From Labrenzia sp. R4_2 (lineage in GTDB: Bacteria; Pseudomonadota; Alphaproteobacteria; Rhizobiales; Stappiaceae): a DNA stretch of 64,000 nucleotides. The notes under the pieces are model-generated. The model searched no databases, was not told where the DNA came from, and saw only the letters and a program-made list of their open reading frames with translations. The translations under genes were made by a program, and so were the position numbers. The stretch spans positions 124,001 through 188,000 of the forward strand of contig NZ_JAGHRJ010000005.1 in NCBI RefSeq assembly GCF_017743865.1. Direction: 5' to 3'. Of this stretch, positions 35,722 through 45,649 are shown one piece after another (the stretch's first letter is position 1; each line of letters starts with the position of its first letter).

Positions 35722-36486
35722 TCACTCCGCAGGTTGGGCGGCCCCGGCAGGACCTGGCTGTGCGGCACTCGCTGCACGCATCCGCAGAGCGCGGACACGC
35801 CGCCGCAGGATTTCATTGCGCATGGCCATCAAGTGAAGAACGAAGAACATCAGGGTGAAGGCAACGGCCATCACCAACAGCGGCCACAAGATATCCGGGT
35901 GAATGGTCGGGCCATCAAACCGCATCACACTTGCCGGCTGATGAAGCGTGTTCCACCAATCGACGGAAAACTTGATGATCGGCAGATTCAGGGCGCCGAC
36001 GAGCGTCAGAACAGCCGCAGCTTTCCCGGCCTTGATCGGGTCTTCCATCGTGCGCCACAGTGTCATCAGGCCCAGGTACATGATGAAAAGGACGAGGACG
36101 GACGTCAGGCGGGCATCCCAGACCCAGTAGGTGCCCCACATGGGCTTGCCCCACAAGGAGCCGGTCACGAGCGCCATAAAGGTGAAAGCGGCACCGATGG
36201 GGGCAGCGCTTTTCGCCGAAACGTCCGCCAGCGGATGCTTCCAGACCAGGGTTCCGATCGACGACAGGGTCATGACCGAGTAGCACATCATGCACAGCCA
36301 GGCGGCAGGGACATGGATGTACATGATCCGCACCGTGTCCCCTTGCTGATAATCCTCCGGCGCGACGAAGAAGCTCATGTAAAGCCCGACCGCGAACAAC
36401 AGGAGACACAGCCCTGTCAACCAGGGGAGGACCACCTGCACGAACCTCAAAAACCGCGTCGGATTTGCGTAATCCCAGAATGCCAT
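35722..36486 (-). CDS. ccmC: Heme exporter protein CcmC
   Basis: 254 residues with six membrane helices. It carries the tryptophan-rich WWD-type haem-handling loop: GSLWGKPMWGTYWVWDARLTS around residues 114-134, with His near residues 54 and 187. CcmC delivers haem to CcmE. The order ccmA-ccmB-ccmC-ccmD-ccmG on the minus strand is standard for alphaproteobacteria; ccmE, ccmF and ccmH are not in the window. Confidence 0.95.
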   Translation of the reverse strand: MAFWDYANPTRFLRFVQVVLPWLTGLCLLLFAVGLYMSFFVAPEDYQQGDTVRIMYIHVPAAWLCMMCYSVMTLSSIGTLVWKHPLADVSAKSAAPIGAAFTFMALVTGSLWGKPMWGTYWVWDARLTSVLVLFIMYLGLMTLWRTMEDPIKAGKAAAVLTLVGALNLPIIKFSVDWWNTLHQPASVMRFDGPTIHPDILWPLLVMAVAFTLMFFVLHLMAMRNEILRRRVRALRMRAASAAQPGPAGAAQPAE

Positions 36487-36566
36487 GGAACCGTTCTAAT
36501 CTAGAGCTTTGCCCGCTTCAATGGACAAGTCTGCCGCAGGAGGCATTGAGGGCGATCAATATGGCT

Positions 36567-37238
36567 TTAGTCTGACGCAAATCGCAGTGCTGTTGCAGAT
36601 GCTATCGGGCCAACAACGGCCGCAATGAGAGACAGCGCACAGAGGATCAGAAACGGCGTCAGGAAAGGCACAGGATCACGGATCGCAGCATCAGCCGAAC
36701 TGACGCCGAAAATCAGAACAGGGATCGCGAGCGGGACAACCAGAACGGCCAGCAAGAGGCCACCACGGCGCAGAGAGACCGTCAGCGACGCACCGATTGC
36801 GCCAATTAGCGTAAGCGCCGGGGTTCCAACCAGCAGCGTTGCGGTGACCGCCGCCATGGAGACTGGATCTAGGTTCAAGAAGATACCGAGCACCGGCGCG
36901 GCGACCACCAGGGGCAAACCTGTCGCGGTCCAATGCGCCAAACATTTGATCAGAACAACCAGCTCCAGGGGTCGTCCCGCCATCAACATAAGATCGAGTG
37001 TTCCGTCATCGCGATCCGCTTGAAACAGGCGATCCAGTCCGAGCAGCGTTGCCAGCAGGGCCCCGATCCAGAGGATTGCAGGACCGATCCGTGCCAGCAG
37101 ATTGAGATCCGGGCCAACACCAAAAGGAATGACCGTCACAACAGCCAGGAAAAACAAAACACCGACCAAGGCACTGCCGCCCACCCGAACCGACAGCCTC
37201 AAGTCCCGTTGAAACAACGCCATAGCCCAGCCTGTCAT
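36567..37238 (-). CDS. ccmB: Heme exporter permease CcmB
   Basis: 223 residues, six predicted helices; partner of the ATPase CcmA in the complex that recycles CcmE. Opening ALFQRDLRLSVRVGG and the FQADRDDGTLDLMLMAGRPLE block match CcmB. Its ATG at 37238 overlaps the ccmA stop as ATGA, supporting the longer start over the internal ATG at 37223. Confidence 0.93.
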   Translation of the reverse strand: MTGWAMALFQRDLRLSVRVGGSALVGVLFFLAVVTVIPFGVGPDLNLLARIGPAILWIGALLATLLGLDRLFQADRDDGTLDLMLMAGRPLELVVLIKCLAHWTATGLPLVVAAPVLGIFLNLDPVSMAAVTATLLVGTPALTLIGAIGASLTVSLRRGGLLLAVLVVPLAIPVLIFGVSSADAAIRDPVPFLTPFLILCALSLIAAVVGPIASATALRFASD

Positions 37239-37897
37239 AGGAAGCCCTCCTCAAGGGCCTGCTCAGCCGGTTGTGCAGCTTCCAGATGCAGTGTTTGAAT
37301 TTTAGTCAACGCCAACTCGGTATGGGTCGCCGTCACGATCAAGCCACCGGCTTCCAGGTGGCCATTCATCAAACTCAGGAGCAGGGCTTCGGAATTCTTG
37401 TCCAGTGCAGAGGTCGGCTCGTCCATCAACCAGATCGGCCGCGCAGTTACCAACAGCCGGGACAACGACAACCGCCGTTTTTGACCCGCAGACAGATAGG
37501 CAGCGGGCAAGTGTGCGGTATGACCAATCCCGAGCAGTTCCAAAGCCTCCATCGGCTTACGCGGCTCGCCGGCAAAACCAGCTGCAGCCGTAGGTGCTGT
37601 AAAACTTTGCCAGAACTCAAGATTTTCGAGCACCGACAATGCCGGCTTCACCGAGTCTTGATGGCCGAAATAATGAGCGTGTTCATGCGCTGGCCTGTCG
37701 TCTTCACCGCTCTCGTAACGGATCATGCCACCCGCCAGAGCAACCAGGCCCGCCAGGGTGCGCAACAATGAAGACTTGCCGATACCATTCGCGCCGGTCA
37801 CCACAAGGGCGGTGCCTTGGCTGAGAGTGAAAGAGAGGTTTTGAAACACCCGGCGCCCGCCGCGATCAATGGTCAGGTTCTCAGCAATAAGGGTCAG
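37235..37897 (-). CDS. ccmA: Heme exporter ATP-binding protein CcmA (probable CTG start)
   Basis: ATPase of the CcmAB complex. It has Walker A VTGANGIGKSSLLRTL, signature YLSAGQKRRLSLSRLL, Walker B IWLMDEPTSALD and the terminal switch ATHTEL. The first standard start codon in frame is GTG at 37849, which would delete conserved N-terminal sequence. The frame stays open upstream and encodes LTLIAENLTIDRGGRRVF, which matches CcmA proteins, and the only plausible start there is CTG at 37897 with GGAG seven bases ahead. I therefore start at 37897; 37849 is the conservative alternative. Confidence 0.85.
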   Translation of the reverse strand: MTLIAENLTIDRGGRRVFQNLSFTLSQGTALVVTGANGIGKSSLLRTLAGLVALAGGMIRYESGEDDRPAHEHAHYFGHQDSVKPALSVLENLEFWQSFTAPTAAAGFAGEPRKPMEALELLGIGHTAHLPAAYLSAGQKRRLSLSRLLVTARPIWLMDEPTSALDKNSEALLLSLMNGHLEAGGLIVTATHTELALTKIQTLHLEAAQPAEQALEEGFL

Positions 37898-38095
37898 GAC
37901 ACCGCTCCGGAAAATCGTACAGTTCGTCTGCCTTGTTAGTGCGATCTTGAGGGAAATGGCAAGCGCACTCTCTCATGCAAACTGCTCTGCAATACGATCT
38001 TTACGTTGTCGTCTTGGCCCGACCGCAGCTGCAAGCCACGGAATGTTAATGTCCCCATGTCATAAATACGGAAGAATACGCAAAAGGAATTTTTC

Positions 38096-39514
38096 GTGCA
38101 GTCTCCGGACAATTCGACGCCCAATACCGGTCAGGACGCGACCCTTGCTGCGCAGTTGAAACAACTGGCCACGCGGGCGTTCGGCCTATTGGGGGCGGGT
38201 GGAACGGACAATCAAGCCGCACAGCGGATGGCCATTGCAACTTTCGGAATTCGTGTAGGCGGCGCAGCACTTGCCTATCTGTCCCAGGTTGTCCTCGCAC
38301 GAATGCTTGGTGCCTATGATTACGGCGTCTTCGCCGTCGCCTGGACGTTTGTGATTATCCTTGGCGTTATGGCCTGTGGCGGATTTTCCTCCTCCGCCAG
38401 CAAATTCATTCCGAAGTACCGGGAGGCCGGAGATCCGGACAGCCTCCGGGGTTTCATCAGCACGAGCCGCCGGTCGGTGTTCCTGATCGGATCGACGATT
38501 GCCGGTGTCGGGATTGGGGTCATCGCATTGCTGCAGCCGGTGATCGATCCGAGTTACGTTGTTCCGTTGTCAGTTGCCTTGCTCGCCTTGCCATTTTTCT
38601 CCTACGCCATGGCACAAGACGGTATCGCGCGCAGTTACGACTGGCCGTTCCTGGCAATGCTGCCAACCTATATCTGGCGCCCAGCGGCACTCCTGATGAT
38701 CATTCTGATTTTTCTGGTCTTTGCCGGTAAGGCAACCGCAACCACTGCGGCGATGGCAGCTGTCTTGTCGGCGTTTCTGGTCGCCGCCTACCAGCACGTT
38801 CACCTCAACCAGCGTTTGAAGCCGGTTTTGCCGAAAGGGCCAAAAAAGACTGATGTTCGGCTCTGGATTTTGATTTCCCTGCCGATGCTGGTTGTCGACG
38901 GTTTCTTGCAGCTGATCACCAGTGCCGATGTCATAATGGTGAGCTTCTTTGAAGAACCGGATCAGGTCGCAATCTACTTCGCAGCCTCCAAGACACTGGC
39001 TCTGGTGCATTTTGTTTATTTTGCCGTACGCGCCGCCTCGGCGCATCGGTTTTCCCGCTATCTGCACAGCGATGACATGACCGGGCTGGCAGCTTATGTG
39101 CGTCAGGCGGTGCACTGGACCTTCTGGCCGTCCGTGGGAGCCGGTATCGGCTTGCTGATCATCGCCCCGTGGCTTCTTGAACTGTTTGGATCCGGTTTCG
39201 CAGATGGGTATCTGCTCATTGCCGTGCTGATGATTGGCGTGCTTGCACGTGCTTCTATCGGTCCAGCCGACGCACTGTTGACCATGACCGGACTGCAGAA
39301 AACCTGCGCGGTCATTTATGGAACCACGTTTGTCTTGAACGTCGTTCTCAATCTCATTTTCATCCCATGGCTCGGATTGATGGGAGCTGCTGTTGCCACG
39401 AGTTGCGCAATTTTATTTGAAACCACCGCTCTTGCTTTTGCCGCCAAACGAAAGCTCAATATCACAACTTTCATTTTGCCATTGATGTTTCAAGCTAGGA
39501 ACGCCGCCGCTTGA
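38096..39514 (+). CDS. Polysaccharide/lipid flippase, MATE-like (Wzx type)
   Basis: 472 residues with about 12-14 membrane helices and the fold of polysaccharide transporters: ALAYLSQVVLARMLGAYDYGVFAVAW near residues 64-90 is a hallmark block. It starts at GTG 38096, with AAAAGGA upstream. Its end overlaps the next gene by TTGA, so the two are coupled. Such proteins move lipid-linked sugar chains across the inner membrane. The substrate is not known; there are no glycan genes beside it other than the acyltransferase that follows. Confidence 0.88.
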   Translation: MQSPDNSTPNTGQDATLAAQLKQLATRAFGLLGAGGTDNQAAQRMAIATFGIRVGGAALAYLSQVVLARMLGAYDYGVFAVAWTFVIILGVMACGGFSSSASKFIPKYREAGDPDSLRGFISTSRRSVFLIGSTIAGVGIGVIALLQPVIDPSYVVPLSVALLALPFFSYAMAQDGIARSYDWPFLAMLPTYIWRPAALLMIILIFLVFAGKATATTAAMAAVLSAFLVAAYQHVHLNQRLKPVLPKGPKKTDVRLWILISLPMLVVDGFLQLITSADVIMVSFFEEPDQVAIYFAASKTLALVHFVYFAVRAASAHRFSRYLHSDDMTGLAAYVRQAVHWTFWPSVGAGIGLLIIAPWLLELFGSGFADGYLLIAVLMIGVLARASIGPADALLTMTGLQKTCAVIYGTTFVLNVVLNLIFIPWLGLMGAAVATSCAILFETTALAFAAKRKLNITTFILPLMFQARNAAA

Positions 39515-40638
39515 CCGATCCATCGGATAGGAAGGATCAGCTGGAAGTCCTCTGGCTTGACCCGCTCGCGCCCGAAACGCCGTTGGACCAATGGCAGGAT
39601 CTGGCAGACAACTCCGTTGATCCAAATCCTTTCTTTACACCGGAGTTTCTTCAGCCTTTTCTGCAGGCCTTTCCGGCAGCAACGGTCCGCCTTCTGGTGA
39701 TACGGGCAAAGAGTTCCCAAGACTGGCGAATGGCAGCACCTATCGGGCGTCGCCGGGCAGGGCTTGCTGTTCCGATCAAGACGACATGGACTTCTTACTT
39801 CGCGCCGCTCGGAACGCCGCTTTTGCGTGACGCCGGCGGACCTGACGATGTCGCAGCATTTGTCCAGGCTGGGGCCGGATCGGCAAACCTCATGGCCATG
39901 CCCTTTCTGCCCTGCAAGAGCCGGGTTGCGTCGCTGGCTGCGGAAATAACCGGCTGGGAAAGCCGCTGGGCAGAGAAGCTTTCCCGCGCAGGCCACAGCT
40001 TCGGAGACCTTGGAGAAATCCAATACAAAACAGCGATGTCCGGCAAGCGCCGCAAGGAAATGCGCAGACAATTGCGCCGGCTGGAGGATCACGGCCCAAT
40101 TCGGATCTCCCATCTAACGGGTGAGGAGGCAATCGAAGGCTTCGAAGAGTTTTTAAAGCTCGAAGCCGAAGGCTGGAAAGGGCGCGCTGGCACTGCGCTC
40201 TCAAGCAACCCGGAGACGGCGCTCTTCTCCAGAAACGTGATCAAGAACCGCTCTTTGAACAATGGCGTTCGCATTGATCAGCTTTGGGCTGGAGACACCT
40301 TGATCGCCTCGCTCATCCTTTTCATTGAGGGGGCTCACGTCTTTTCCTGGAAGATCGCTTTCAATGAGACGTTTGCGCGAATGTCACCGGGTGCTCAGAT
40401 TGCAGCCATTTCCATGAAACAAAACCTGCAAAGCCCAGGCATTCTTGAAGCGGACTCTCTGGCTGTCCCCGGTCACACCATGATCGAACCGCTTTGGCGC
40501 GGCCGGGTCGATATTGGAACATTGGTCCTGTCAAAAGGTCCTTTGGGATCTTCGCTCGCAAGCCTCACGGCTGTGGATCTCAAATTGGAGCGCTCATTGC
40601 GGAGCAAAGCGAAAGCTATGAAGGCCGTTTTCGGCTAG
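39511..40638 (+). CDS. GNAT/BioF2-type acyltransferase (FemAB-like)
   Basis: 375 residues. The C-terminal half is a double-GNAT, FemAB-like fold (acetyltransf_6): SGKRRKEMRRQLRRLEDHG, then EEFLKLEAEGWKGRAGTAL and AGDTLIASLILFIEGAHVFSWKIAFNE. This family joins acyl or aminoacyl groups to cell-surface polymers. It starts at TTG 39511, overlapping the flippase stop as TTGA. The coupling implies a joint envelope-glycan function. The exact acyl donor is unknown. Confidence 0.85.
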   Translation: MTDPSDRKDQLEVLWLDPLAPETPLDQWQDLADNSVDPNPFFTPEFLQPFLQAFPAATVRLLVIRAKSSQDWRMAAPIGRRRAGLAVPIKTTWTSYFAPLGTPLLRDAGGPDDVAAFVQAGAGSANLMAMPFLPCKSRVASLAAEITGWESRWAEKLSRAGHSFGDLGEIQYKTAMSGKRRKEMRRQLRRLEDHGPIRISHLTGEEAIEGFEEFLKLEAEGWKGRAGTALSSNPETALFSRNVIKNRSLNNGVRIDQLWAGDTLIASLILFIEGAHVFSWKIAFNETFARMSPGAQIAAISMKQNLQSPGILEADSLAVPGHTMIEPLWRGRVDIGTLVLSKGPLGSSLASLTAVDLKLERSLRSKAKAMKAVFG

Positions 40639-40719
40639 AGGCCCCGCCAATCAAGCTATCGAAAAGTAGCCAAGTGCTTCTCTCACCTTCGCCCGACGGC
40701 ATTACTTCCCGACCTTCAT

Positions 40720-40748
40720 AAAAAAAGCCCCGGGGAATATCCCCGGGG
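40720..40748 (-). terminator. Intrinsic terminator of the glnK-amt operon
   Basis: CCCCGGGGA (40728-40736) pairs with TCCCCGGGG (40740-40748) around ATA; on the minus strand seven T follow. It lies 130 bases past the amt stop and converges with the acyltransferase gene. Confidence 0.8.
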
Positions 40749-40877
40749 GTCCAAGTTTGCGGTCCGAGCCAATAGACCGCCTGGGAGATTTCGGTTGGCC
40801 GGCTGGGGAAAGATGTTGAGCCAAAACCCCGCCAGGCCGGACCGCCGCCATTTCTGGCGGCAATCCATAAGTGCGAT

Positions 40878-42206
40878 TTACATGCGCTGAGAGCCGGTTC
40901 CGAATTCCGGATAGGCTTCGACACCGATCTCGACCTTGTCGAGACCCAGAGCCTCTTCCTCTTCGGAGACCCGGATGCCCATAGCAGCTTTCAGGATGAA
41001 CCAGACAATGCCGGATGCAACCAGTGTGAACACGCCGTAGGAGACGATACCGACGATCTGGGTGCCGTAGGATGCACCGTCGTTGGACAGCGGTACAATC
41101 AGCGTGCCCCAGATACCTGCAATCAGGTGGACCGGGATTGCGCCAACAACATCGTCGATTTTCAGCTTGTCGAGCAGCGGCACAGTGAAGACAACGATCA
41201 CACCACCGATGGCACCGATGAAGACGGCTTGCCATACGCTCGGAGCCAGCGGCTCAGCTGTGATGGAAACAAGACCTGCCAGAGCACCGTTCAGAGCCAT
41301 TGTGACATCGACTTTTTTGTACATGACCTGGGTCAGGATGACCGCAGCAACAACACCGGCAGCAGCAGCCATGTTGGTGTTTGCAAAGATGCGGGAGATG
41401 TCGGTCACGTCACCGATGGAGCCCATTGCGAGCTGGGATGCACCGTTGAAGCCGAACCAGCCGAGCCACAGGATGAAGGTACCCAGTGTTGCAAGCGGCA
41501 TGGAAGAACCCGGCATCGGATGAACGGCACCGTCCGTACCATATTTGCCTTTACGGGCACCGAGGATGATCGCGCCAGCAAGAGCTGCCCAGCCACCAAC
41601 GGAGTGAACCAGTGTGGAACCGGCGAAGTCGGAGAAGCCCATTTCAGAGAGCCAACCTGCGCCCCACTGCCAAGAGCCAGCGATCGGGTAGATGAAGCCG
41701 GTCAGGACAACGGTGAAGATCAGGAACGGCCACAGCTTGATGCGCTCAGCCAGAGTACCAGAGACGATAGATGCTGCGGTTGCCACAAACACCATCTGGA
41801 AGAACCAGTCAGATGCAGTGGAGTAACCGGTGTCCAGCGCATCGCCGCCGACCGGATCGAAGGAATACGGTCCGAAGGAACCCATGAACCCACCGTCAAC
41901 GCCGGTGTACATCAGGTTGTAGCCAGTGATCCAGAACATCAGACCTGCGATGGAGTACAGGGAAATGTTCTTCAGGCACTGCATGGAGACGTTTTTGGAG
42001 CGGACGAGACCGGCTTCCAGCATGGCGAAACCAGCTGCCATCCACATGACCAGGAAACCACCGATCAGGAACAACAGCGTGTTGAAGATGTAGGCGACTT
42101 CCGGCGTGACGGCCGGAGCTGCTTCAGCGTCCTGGGCCAATACCGGCAAGGCGGAGAGGCTCAGAAGAGCCAGCGATGCCGCGCCCTTAGCGACAAGTTT
42201 TTTCAT
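40878..42206 (-). CDS. amt: Ammonium transporter (Amt)
   Basis: 442 residues. A cleavable signal-like N-terminus (ALLSLSALPVLAQDA) precedes eleven membrane helices, as in other Amt proteins. Conserved blocks are MWMAAGFAMLEAGLVRSKN, DWFFQMVFVATAASIVSGTLAER, DFAGSTLVHSVGGWAAL (pore His) and the later PVHLIAGIWGTL (second pore His). It lies 23 bases after glnK, the standard pair, and is closed by GlnK when nitrogen is plentiful. Confidence 0.95.
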   Translation of the reverse strand: MKKLVAKGAASLALLSLSALPVLAQDAEAAPAVTPEVAYIFNTLLFLIGGFLVMWMAAGFAMLEAGLVRSKNVSMQCLKNISLYSIAGLMFWITGYNLMYTGVDGGFMGSFGPYSFDPVGGDALDTGYSTASDWFFQMVFVATAASIVSGTLAERIKLWPFLIFTVVLTGFIYPIAGSWQWGAGWLSEMGFSDFAGSTLVHSVGGWAALAGAIILGARKGKYGTDGAVHPMPGSSMPLATLGTFILWLGWFGFNGASQLAMGSIGDVTDISRIFANTNMAAAAGVVAAVILTQVMYKKVDVTMALNGALAGLVSITAEPLAPSVWQAVFIGAIGGVIVVFTVPLLDKLKIDDVVGAIPVHLIAGIWGTLIVPLSNDGASYGTQIVGIVSYGVFTLVASGIVWFILKAAMGIRVSEEEEALGLDKVEIGVEAYPEFGTGSQRM

Positions 42207-42229
42207 GAGTACGTTTCCTTACCTGAATG

Positions 42230-42715
<486 letters not shown>

Positions 42716-42716
42716 T

Positions 42717-42732
42717 TACAAAGACCGTGCCA
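42717..42732 (-). promoter_or_regulatory. Probable sigma-54 promoter for glnK-amt
   Basis: The minus strand reads TGGCAC-GGTCT-TTGTA, which fits the -24/-12 consensus TGGCAC-N5-TTGCA except one base at the -12 C. It sits about 150 bases upstream of the glnK ATG, as expected for NtrC-dependent nitrogen control. Confidence 0.6.
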
Positions 42733-42915
42733 ACTTGAAGATTTGATTCAATAAACGGCTGTTTTCCGGCGTTTACCGGGCAAGAATTTCAACGGCGAGC
42801 AGATTTTCGAGCAGGGTAGTGATGGTTTTTCAGGCAACAATTCTGCACAAGAATTAAACAGGTGAGCTCAATTTGCTGAAGCAATGGGCAAAATTTTTGT
42901 GCAGCGCACACACGC

Positions 42916-42946
42916 ATAAAAAAACGGCAGATCCGAAGATCTGCCG
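42916..42946 (-). terminator. Intrinsic terminator of the DUF924 gene
   Basis: CGGCAGATC (42925-42933) and GATCTGCCG (42938-42946) form a nine-base-pair perfect stem with a CGAA loop; the minus strand continues with seven T. Confidence 0.85.
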
Positions 42947-42972
42947 CAAACGCAACCTTGAAGGCCGTAAGG

Positions 42973-43527
42973 TTAGGCGGAGAATCCACCACCTTTTAAG
43001 AAGGCGATCTCGGCTTCGGTAGACGCCCGGCCCAGAATGTCGTTTCTGTGTGGAAATCGGCCGAAGCGGCGGATGACATCCATATGGATCAATGCGTAGT
43101 GGTAAAACTCCATGTTTCCGAGCGGCTGGCACAAATCCACCGCACGCTCCTGAAGCTGCATATCTTCAGCGTGCTCAAAGGGCAGATAAAAGAATACCCG
43201 AACCGCCTTCGGGAAGGCCTTGTCATATCCACGTGCGACAGCCGCCTCTGCTATCGCAACCGCTTTTGGATCGGCGGCAAATGCTTCTGCTGATCCTCGG
43301 AAGACGTTCCGAGTGAACTGGTCCAGCAGAAGAATCAAAGCTAGGGCACCACTCGGCGTTTCAGCCCATTCATCCAGGTCGCCCTGCTGAGCCGCCTTGA
43401 TCGTAGCAAGGAACGTGTCCCGGCAGCGCGCATCAAAACCATCATCGCTTGCGAACCATTTCTCTGCGCCCGCTTCCCACCAAAAGTCCAGGACGTCTAT
43501 CGGACTTACCAGACCATCGCTCATCAA
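42973..43527 (-). CDS. DUF924 family protein
   Basis: 184 residues of the DUF924 family (TPR-like helical fold). It shows VLDFWWEAGAEKWF at residues 12-25, FLATIKAAQQGDLDEWAETP, ALILLLDQFTRNVFRGSAEAFAAD and FYLPFEHAEDMQLQERAV, all diagnostic. The biochemical role is unknown. It ends at a strong terminator and is divergent from the TusA-like gene. Confidence 0.9.
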   Translation of the reverse strand: MMSDGLVSPIDVLDFWWEAGAEKWFASDDGFDARCRDTFLATIKAAQQGDLDEWAETPSGALALILLLDQFTRNVFRGSAEAFAADPKAVAIAEAAVARGYDKAFPKAVRVFFYLPFEHAEDMQLQERAVDLCQPLGNMEFYHYALIHMDVIRRFGRFPHRNDILGRASTEAEIAFLKGGGFSA

Positions 43528-43585
43528 AGGATCCTCTTTTCACGGCACCACCAGGGTATTCTCGGCGCCCGTTTCCAGGATATAT

Positions 43586-43849
43586 ATGCAAGTCAAGCAA
43601 GGTGCTGTGAATGGAGTTCTGCGCGTGACCGAAAACACCCTGGATTTGATGGGCCTGAAATGCCCGCTTCCGGTTCTGAAAACAAAAAAAGCACTTTCAA
43701 GACTGAATGCCGGAGCAGAACTCACTGTCCAAACGACGGATCCGATGGCTGAAATTGACATCCCGCACTTCTGTCAGGAACAGGGCCATACATTGGTCGA
43801 CAAAGAGAAGACCGAAACAGGGCACAGCTTCGTCATCCGGAAGGGCTAA
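43586..43849 (+). CDS. TusA/SirA-family sulfur carrier protein
   Basis: 87 residues from the ATG at 43586, or 74 from GTG 43625 (MTENTLDLMG...), which has GGAG nine bases upstream and gives the usual length; the choice is open. The signature LDLMGLKCPLPVLKTKKAL contains the CPxP motif with the sulfur-carrying Cys. TusA passes persulfide sulfur to tRNA thiolation or other paths. The tusBCDE genes are not adjacent, and many alphaproteobacteria have stand-alone copies. Confidence 0.85.
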   Translation: MQVKQGAVNGVLRVTENTLDLMGLKCPLPVLKTKKALSRLNAGAELTVQTTDPMAEIDIPHFCQEQGHTLVDKEKTETGHSFVIRKG

Positions 43850-43940
43850 GCCGTTTTACTGGGTGAACGGAAACGAACCGCAGAGTTCGGAGCCGGCTCT
43901 TTGGATGCACCCAAACGCCGGAAAATGCGTCACGGCGCGA

Positions 43941-44234
43941 TTATTTTCCCGCAAACTGATCGATCTTTTTCGCAAGCTTCAAATCCAAGGCACTCAGTCC
44001 ACCGACGTCGTGTGTTGCCAAGGTGATCTCGACAGTGTTGTAAACGTTAAACCACTCAGGGTGATGGTTCATCTTCTCTGCGGCCAGGGCAACTTGTGTC
44101 ATGAACCCAAAGGCTTCCAAAAAATCACCGAATTTGAAAGTTGCGGTGATTGCATCCCGGCCATTGACGAGTTGCCAATTCTCTAGGCTCCCCAAACCAG
44201 CAGAGCGCTCCTCCGGCGTCAGCTTTTCAACCAT
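43941..44234 (-). CDS. phhB: Pterin-4a-carbinolamine dehydratase
   Basis: 97 residues. Catalytic histidines are visible in [18 protein letters not shown] (H57, H58) and [10 protein letters not shown] (H75), the arrangement of this family. It recycles the carbinolamine formed by phenylalanine hydroxylase; no phhA is in the window. The start codon at 44234 overlaps the end of the nucleotide cyclase gene by eight bases, so both are on one transcript. Confidence 0.92.
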   Translation of the reverse strand: MVEKLTPEERSAGLGSLENWQLVNGRDAITATFKFGDFLEAFGFMTQVALAAEKMNHHPEWFNVYNTVEITLATHDVGGLSALDLKLAKKIDQFAGK

Positions 44235-45501
44235 GCTTCACTCCCTTTAAAAAAGCTGTCTGCATCTTGCCGACACCCTTGATTTCAACAGCGCCTCGCT
44301 CTTGAAAGTCGAAATTAGACCCTGCCATACTACGAAATGCGTCAGTCACCTGGATCTCTCCGGCCACGGAATGCGATTCCATGCGGCTCGCAACGTTTAC
44401 GGCATCTCCCCAGACATCGTAGGAAAACCGCCGCTTTCCAATAACACCGGCAATGGCTGGTCCAGTATGAATACCAACCCGCAAGTTCAAATGCACACCG
44501 CTGAGCGGTTCACTGGACTGGATCACACTCATCATCTTGAGCGCCAGATGACCGACCGCAACCGCAGCCTCGTGGGGCGGACCATTCAGGCCACCAACAA
44601 CCATGTACGCATCCCCAATCGTCTTGATTTTCTCAACGCCAAACTCTTCGACCAGATGATCGAAATCCCGAAACAGGCCATCAAGAAACCCGACCACCTC
44701 ATCCGGTTGAAGGTTCCGCGCTGCCGGAGTGAACCCAACGAGATCCGCAAAGAGCACGGTCACAGCGTCATGCCGGTCAGCAATTCGTGTTTCCGGCGCC
44801 TTTTTTAGCCGGTCTGCGATTGCCCGGGGCATGATGGTCTCGATCAGGGTTTCGGCTCGCTCGTGTTCGGCTGCCAAAGCAGCTTCAGCGCGATGCAACG
44901 CCGTCAAGGAATATACAATCAAGACACTGGAGATGATCAGAACATTGACCATGACCTGCGCTGCCAATTGCTTTCGAAAGGCAAGGTCATGAGGCATCAC
45001 AGGCCCAACGTTCGGCGCAAAGACGTACGCAGAAACCAGAAGAACCAGAGCAAGACAGAAACAGCCTGCGAAAAGGCGCCAATGTCCCACTCCAAAAAAG
45101 ATGAAGGCCGCACCACCGAGGGCAAAATAGGCCTGTGTCCCGCTTTCCAAACCCAGCGTCCAAACTACGAACGTGTTTCCGGTCGCAATCACTGTTACAA
45201 AATAGATCGCTGCAACGTTGTCGCCAAAGCGATGCAATCGCGAAGTCGCGGCAAACAGGCAGATCATGATGATCCCATAGATGCTGAGCGGCATCAGTTC
45301 ATGAAATGCATAGGTCAGGTTCTGGATCGTATGAAACAGGTTGTCGGCTATGCCAACCAGCGCCGAAACGTTCACGACCATCTGCCGTCGCCGGACATAG
45401 GGATCCGTTGACGTGATGCCAGCAGAAGCCAGCCCCTTCAGCCAAACGGGCCACCTGACCTTGCTGAGTCTTTCAATCACCGCCAAACCCGACGCCTTCA
45501 T
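44227..45501 (-). CDS. Membrane-bound class III adenylate/guanylate cyclase
   Basis: 424 residues from ATG 45501, which has AGGG five bases upstream; ATGs at 45513 and 45591 also lie in frame. Five or six helices fill residues about 35-195. The catalytic domain begins [18 protein letters not shown] (metal Asp), continues [15 protein letters not shown] (Lys-Asp adenine-type pair) and ends with [16 protein letters not shown]. The Lys/Asp pair favours ATP over GTP as substrate. It shares a transcript with phhB; the sensed signal of the membrane domain is unknown. Confidence 0.9.
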   Translation of the reverse strand: MKASGLAVIERLSKVRWPVWLKGLASAGITSTDPYVRRRQMVVNVSALVGIADNLFHTIQNLTYAFHELMPLSIYGIIMICLFAATSRLHRFGDNVAAIYFVTVIATGNTFVVWTLGLESGTQAYFALGGAAFIFFGVGHWRLFAGCFCLALVLLVSAYVFAPNVGPVMPHDLAFRKQLAAQVMVNVLIISSVLIVYSLTALHRAEAALAAEHERAETLIETIMPRAIADRLKKAPETRIADRHDAVTVLFADLVGFTPAARNLQPDEVVGFLDGLFRDFDHLVEEFGVEKIKTIGDAYMVVGGLNGPPHEAAVAVGHLALKMMSVIQSSEPLSGVHLNLRVGIHTGPAIAGVIGKRRFSYDVWGDAVNVASRMESHSVAGEIQVTDAFRSMAGSNFDFQERGAVEIKGVGKMQTAFLKGVKHG

Positions 45502-45649
45502 TTTTTCCCTCATCGACCTTTGTGCCGGTGATTCACAACTCGGCGCCCGGCACTCTGAGGGATGGTTTTCAAAACGTGTACCCGACAGCAAGTGTCAGGA
45601 CCGCAGCCGATCCGCTTGACAGCGGCGACTATGCTCGGTTGATAGGCTT

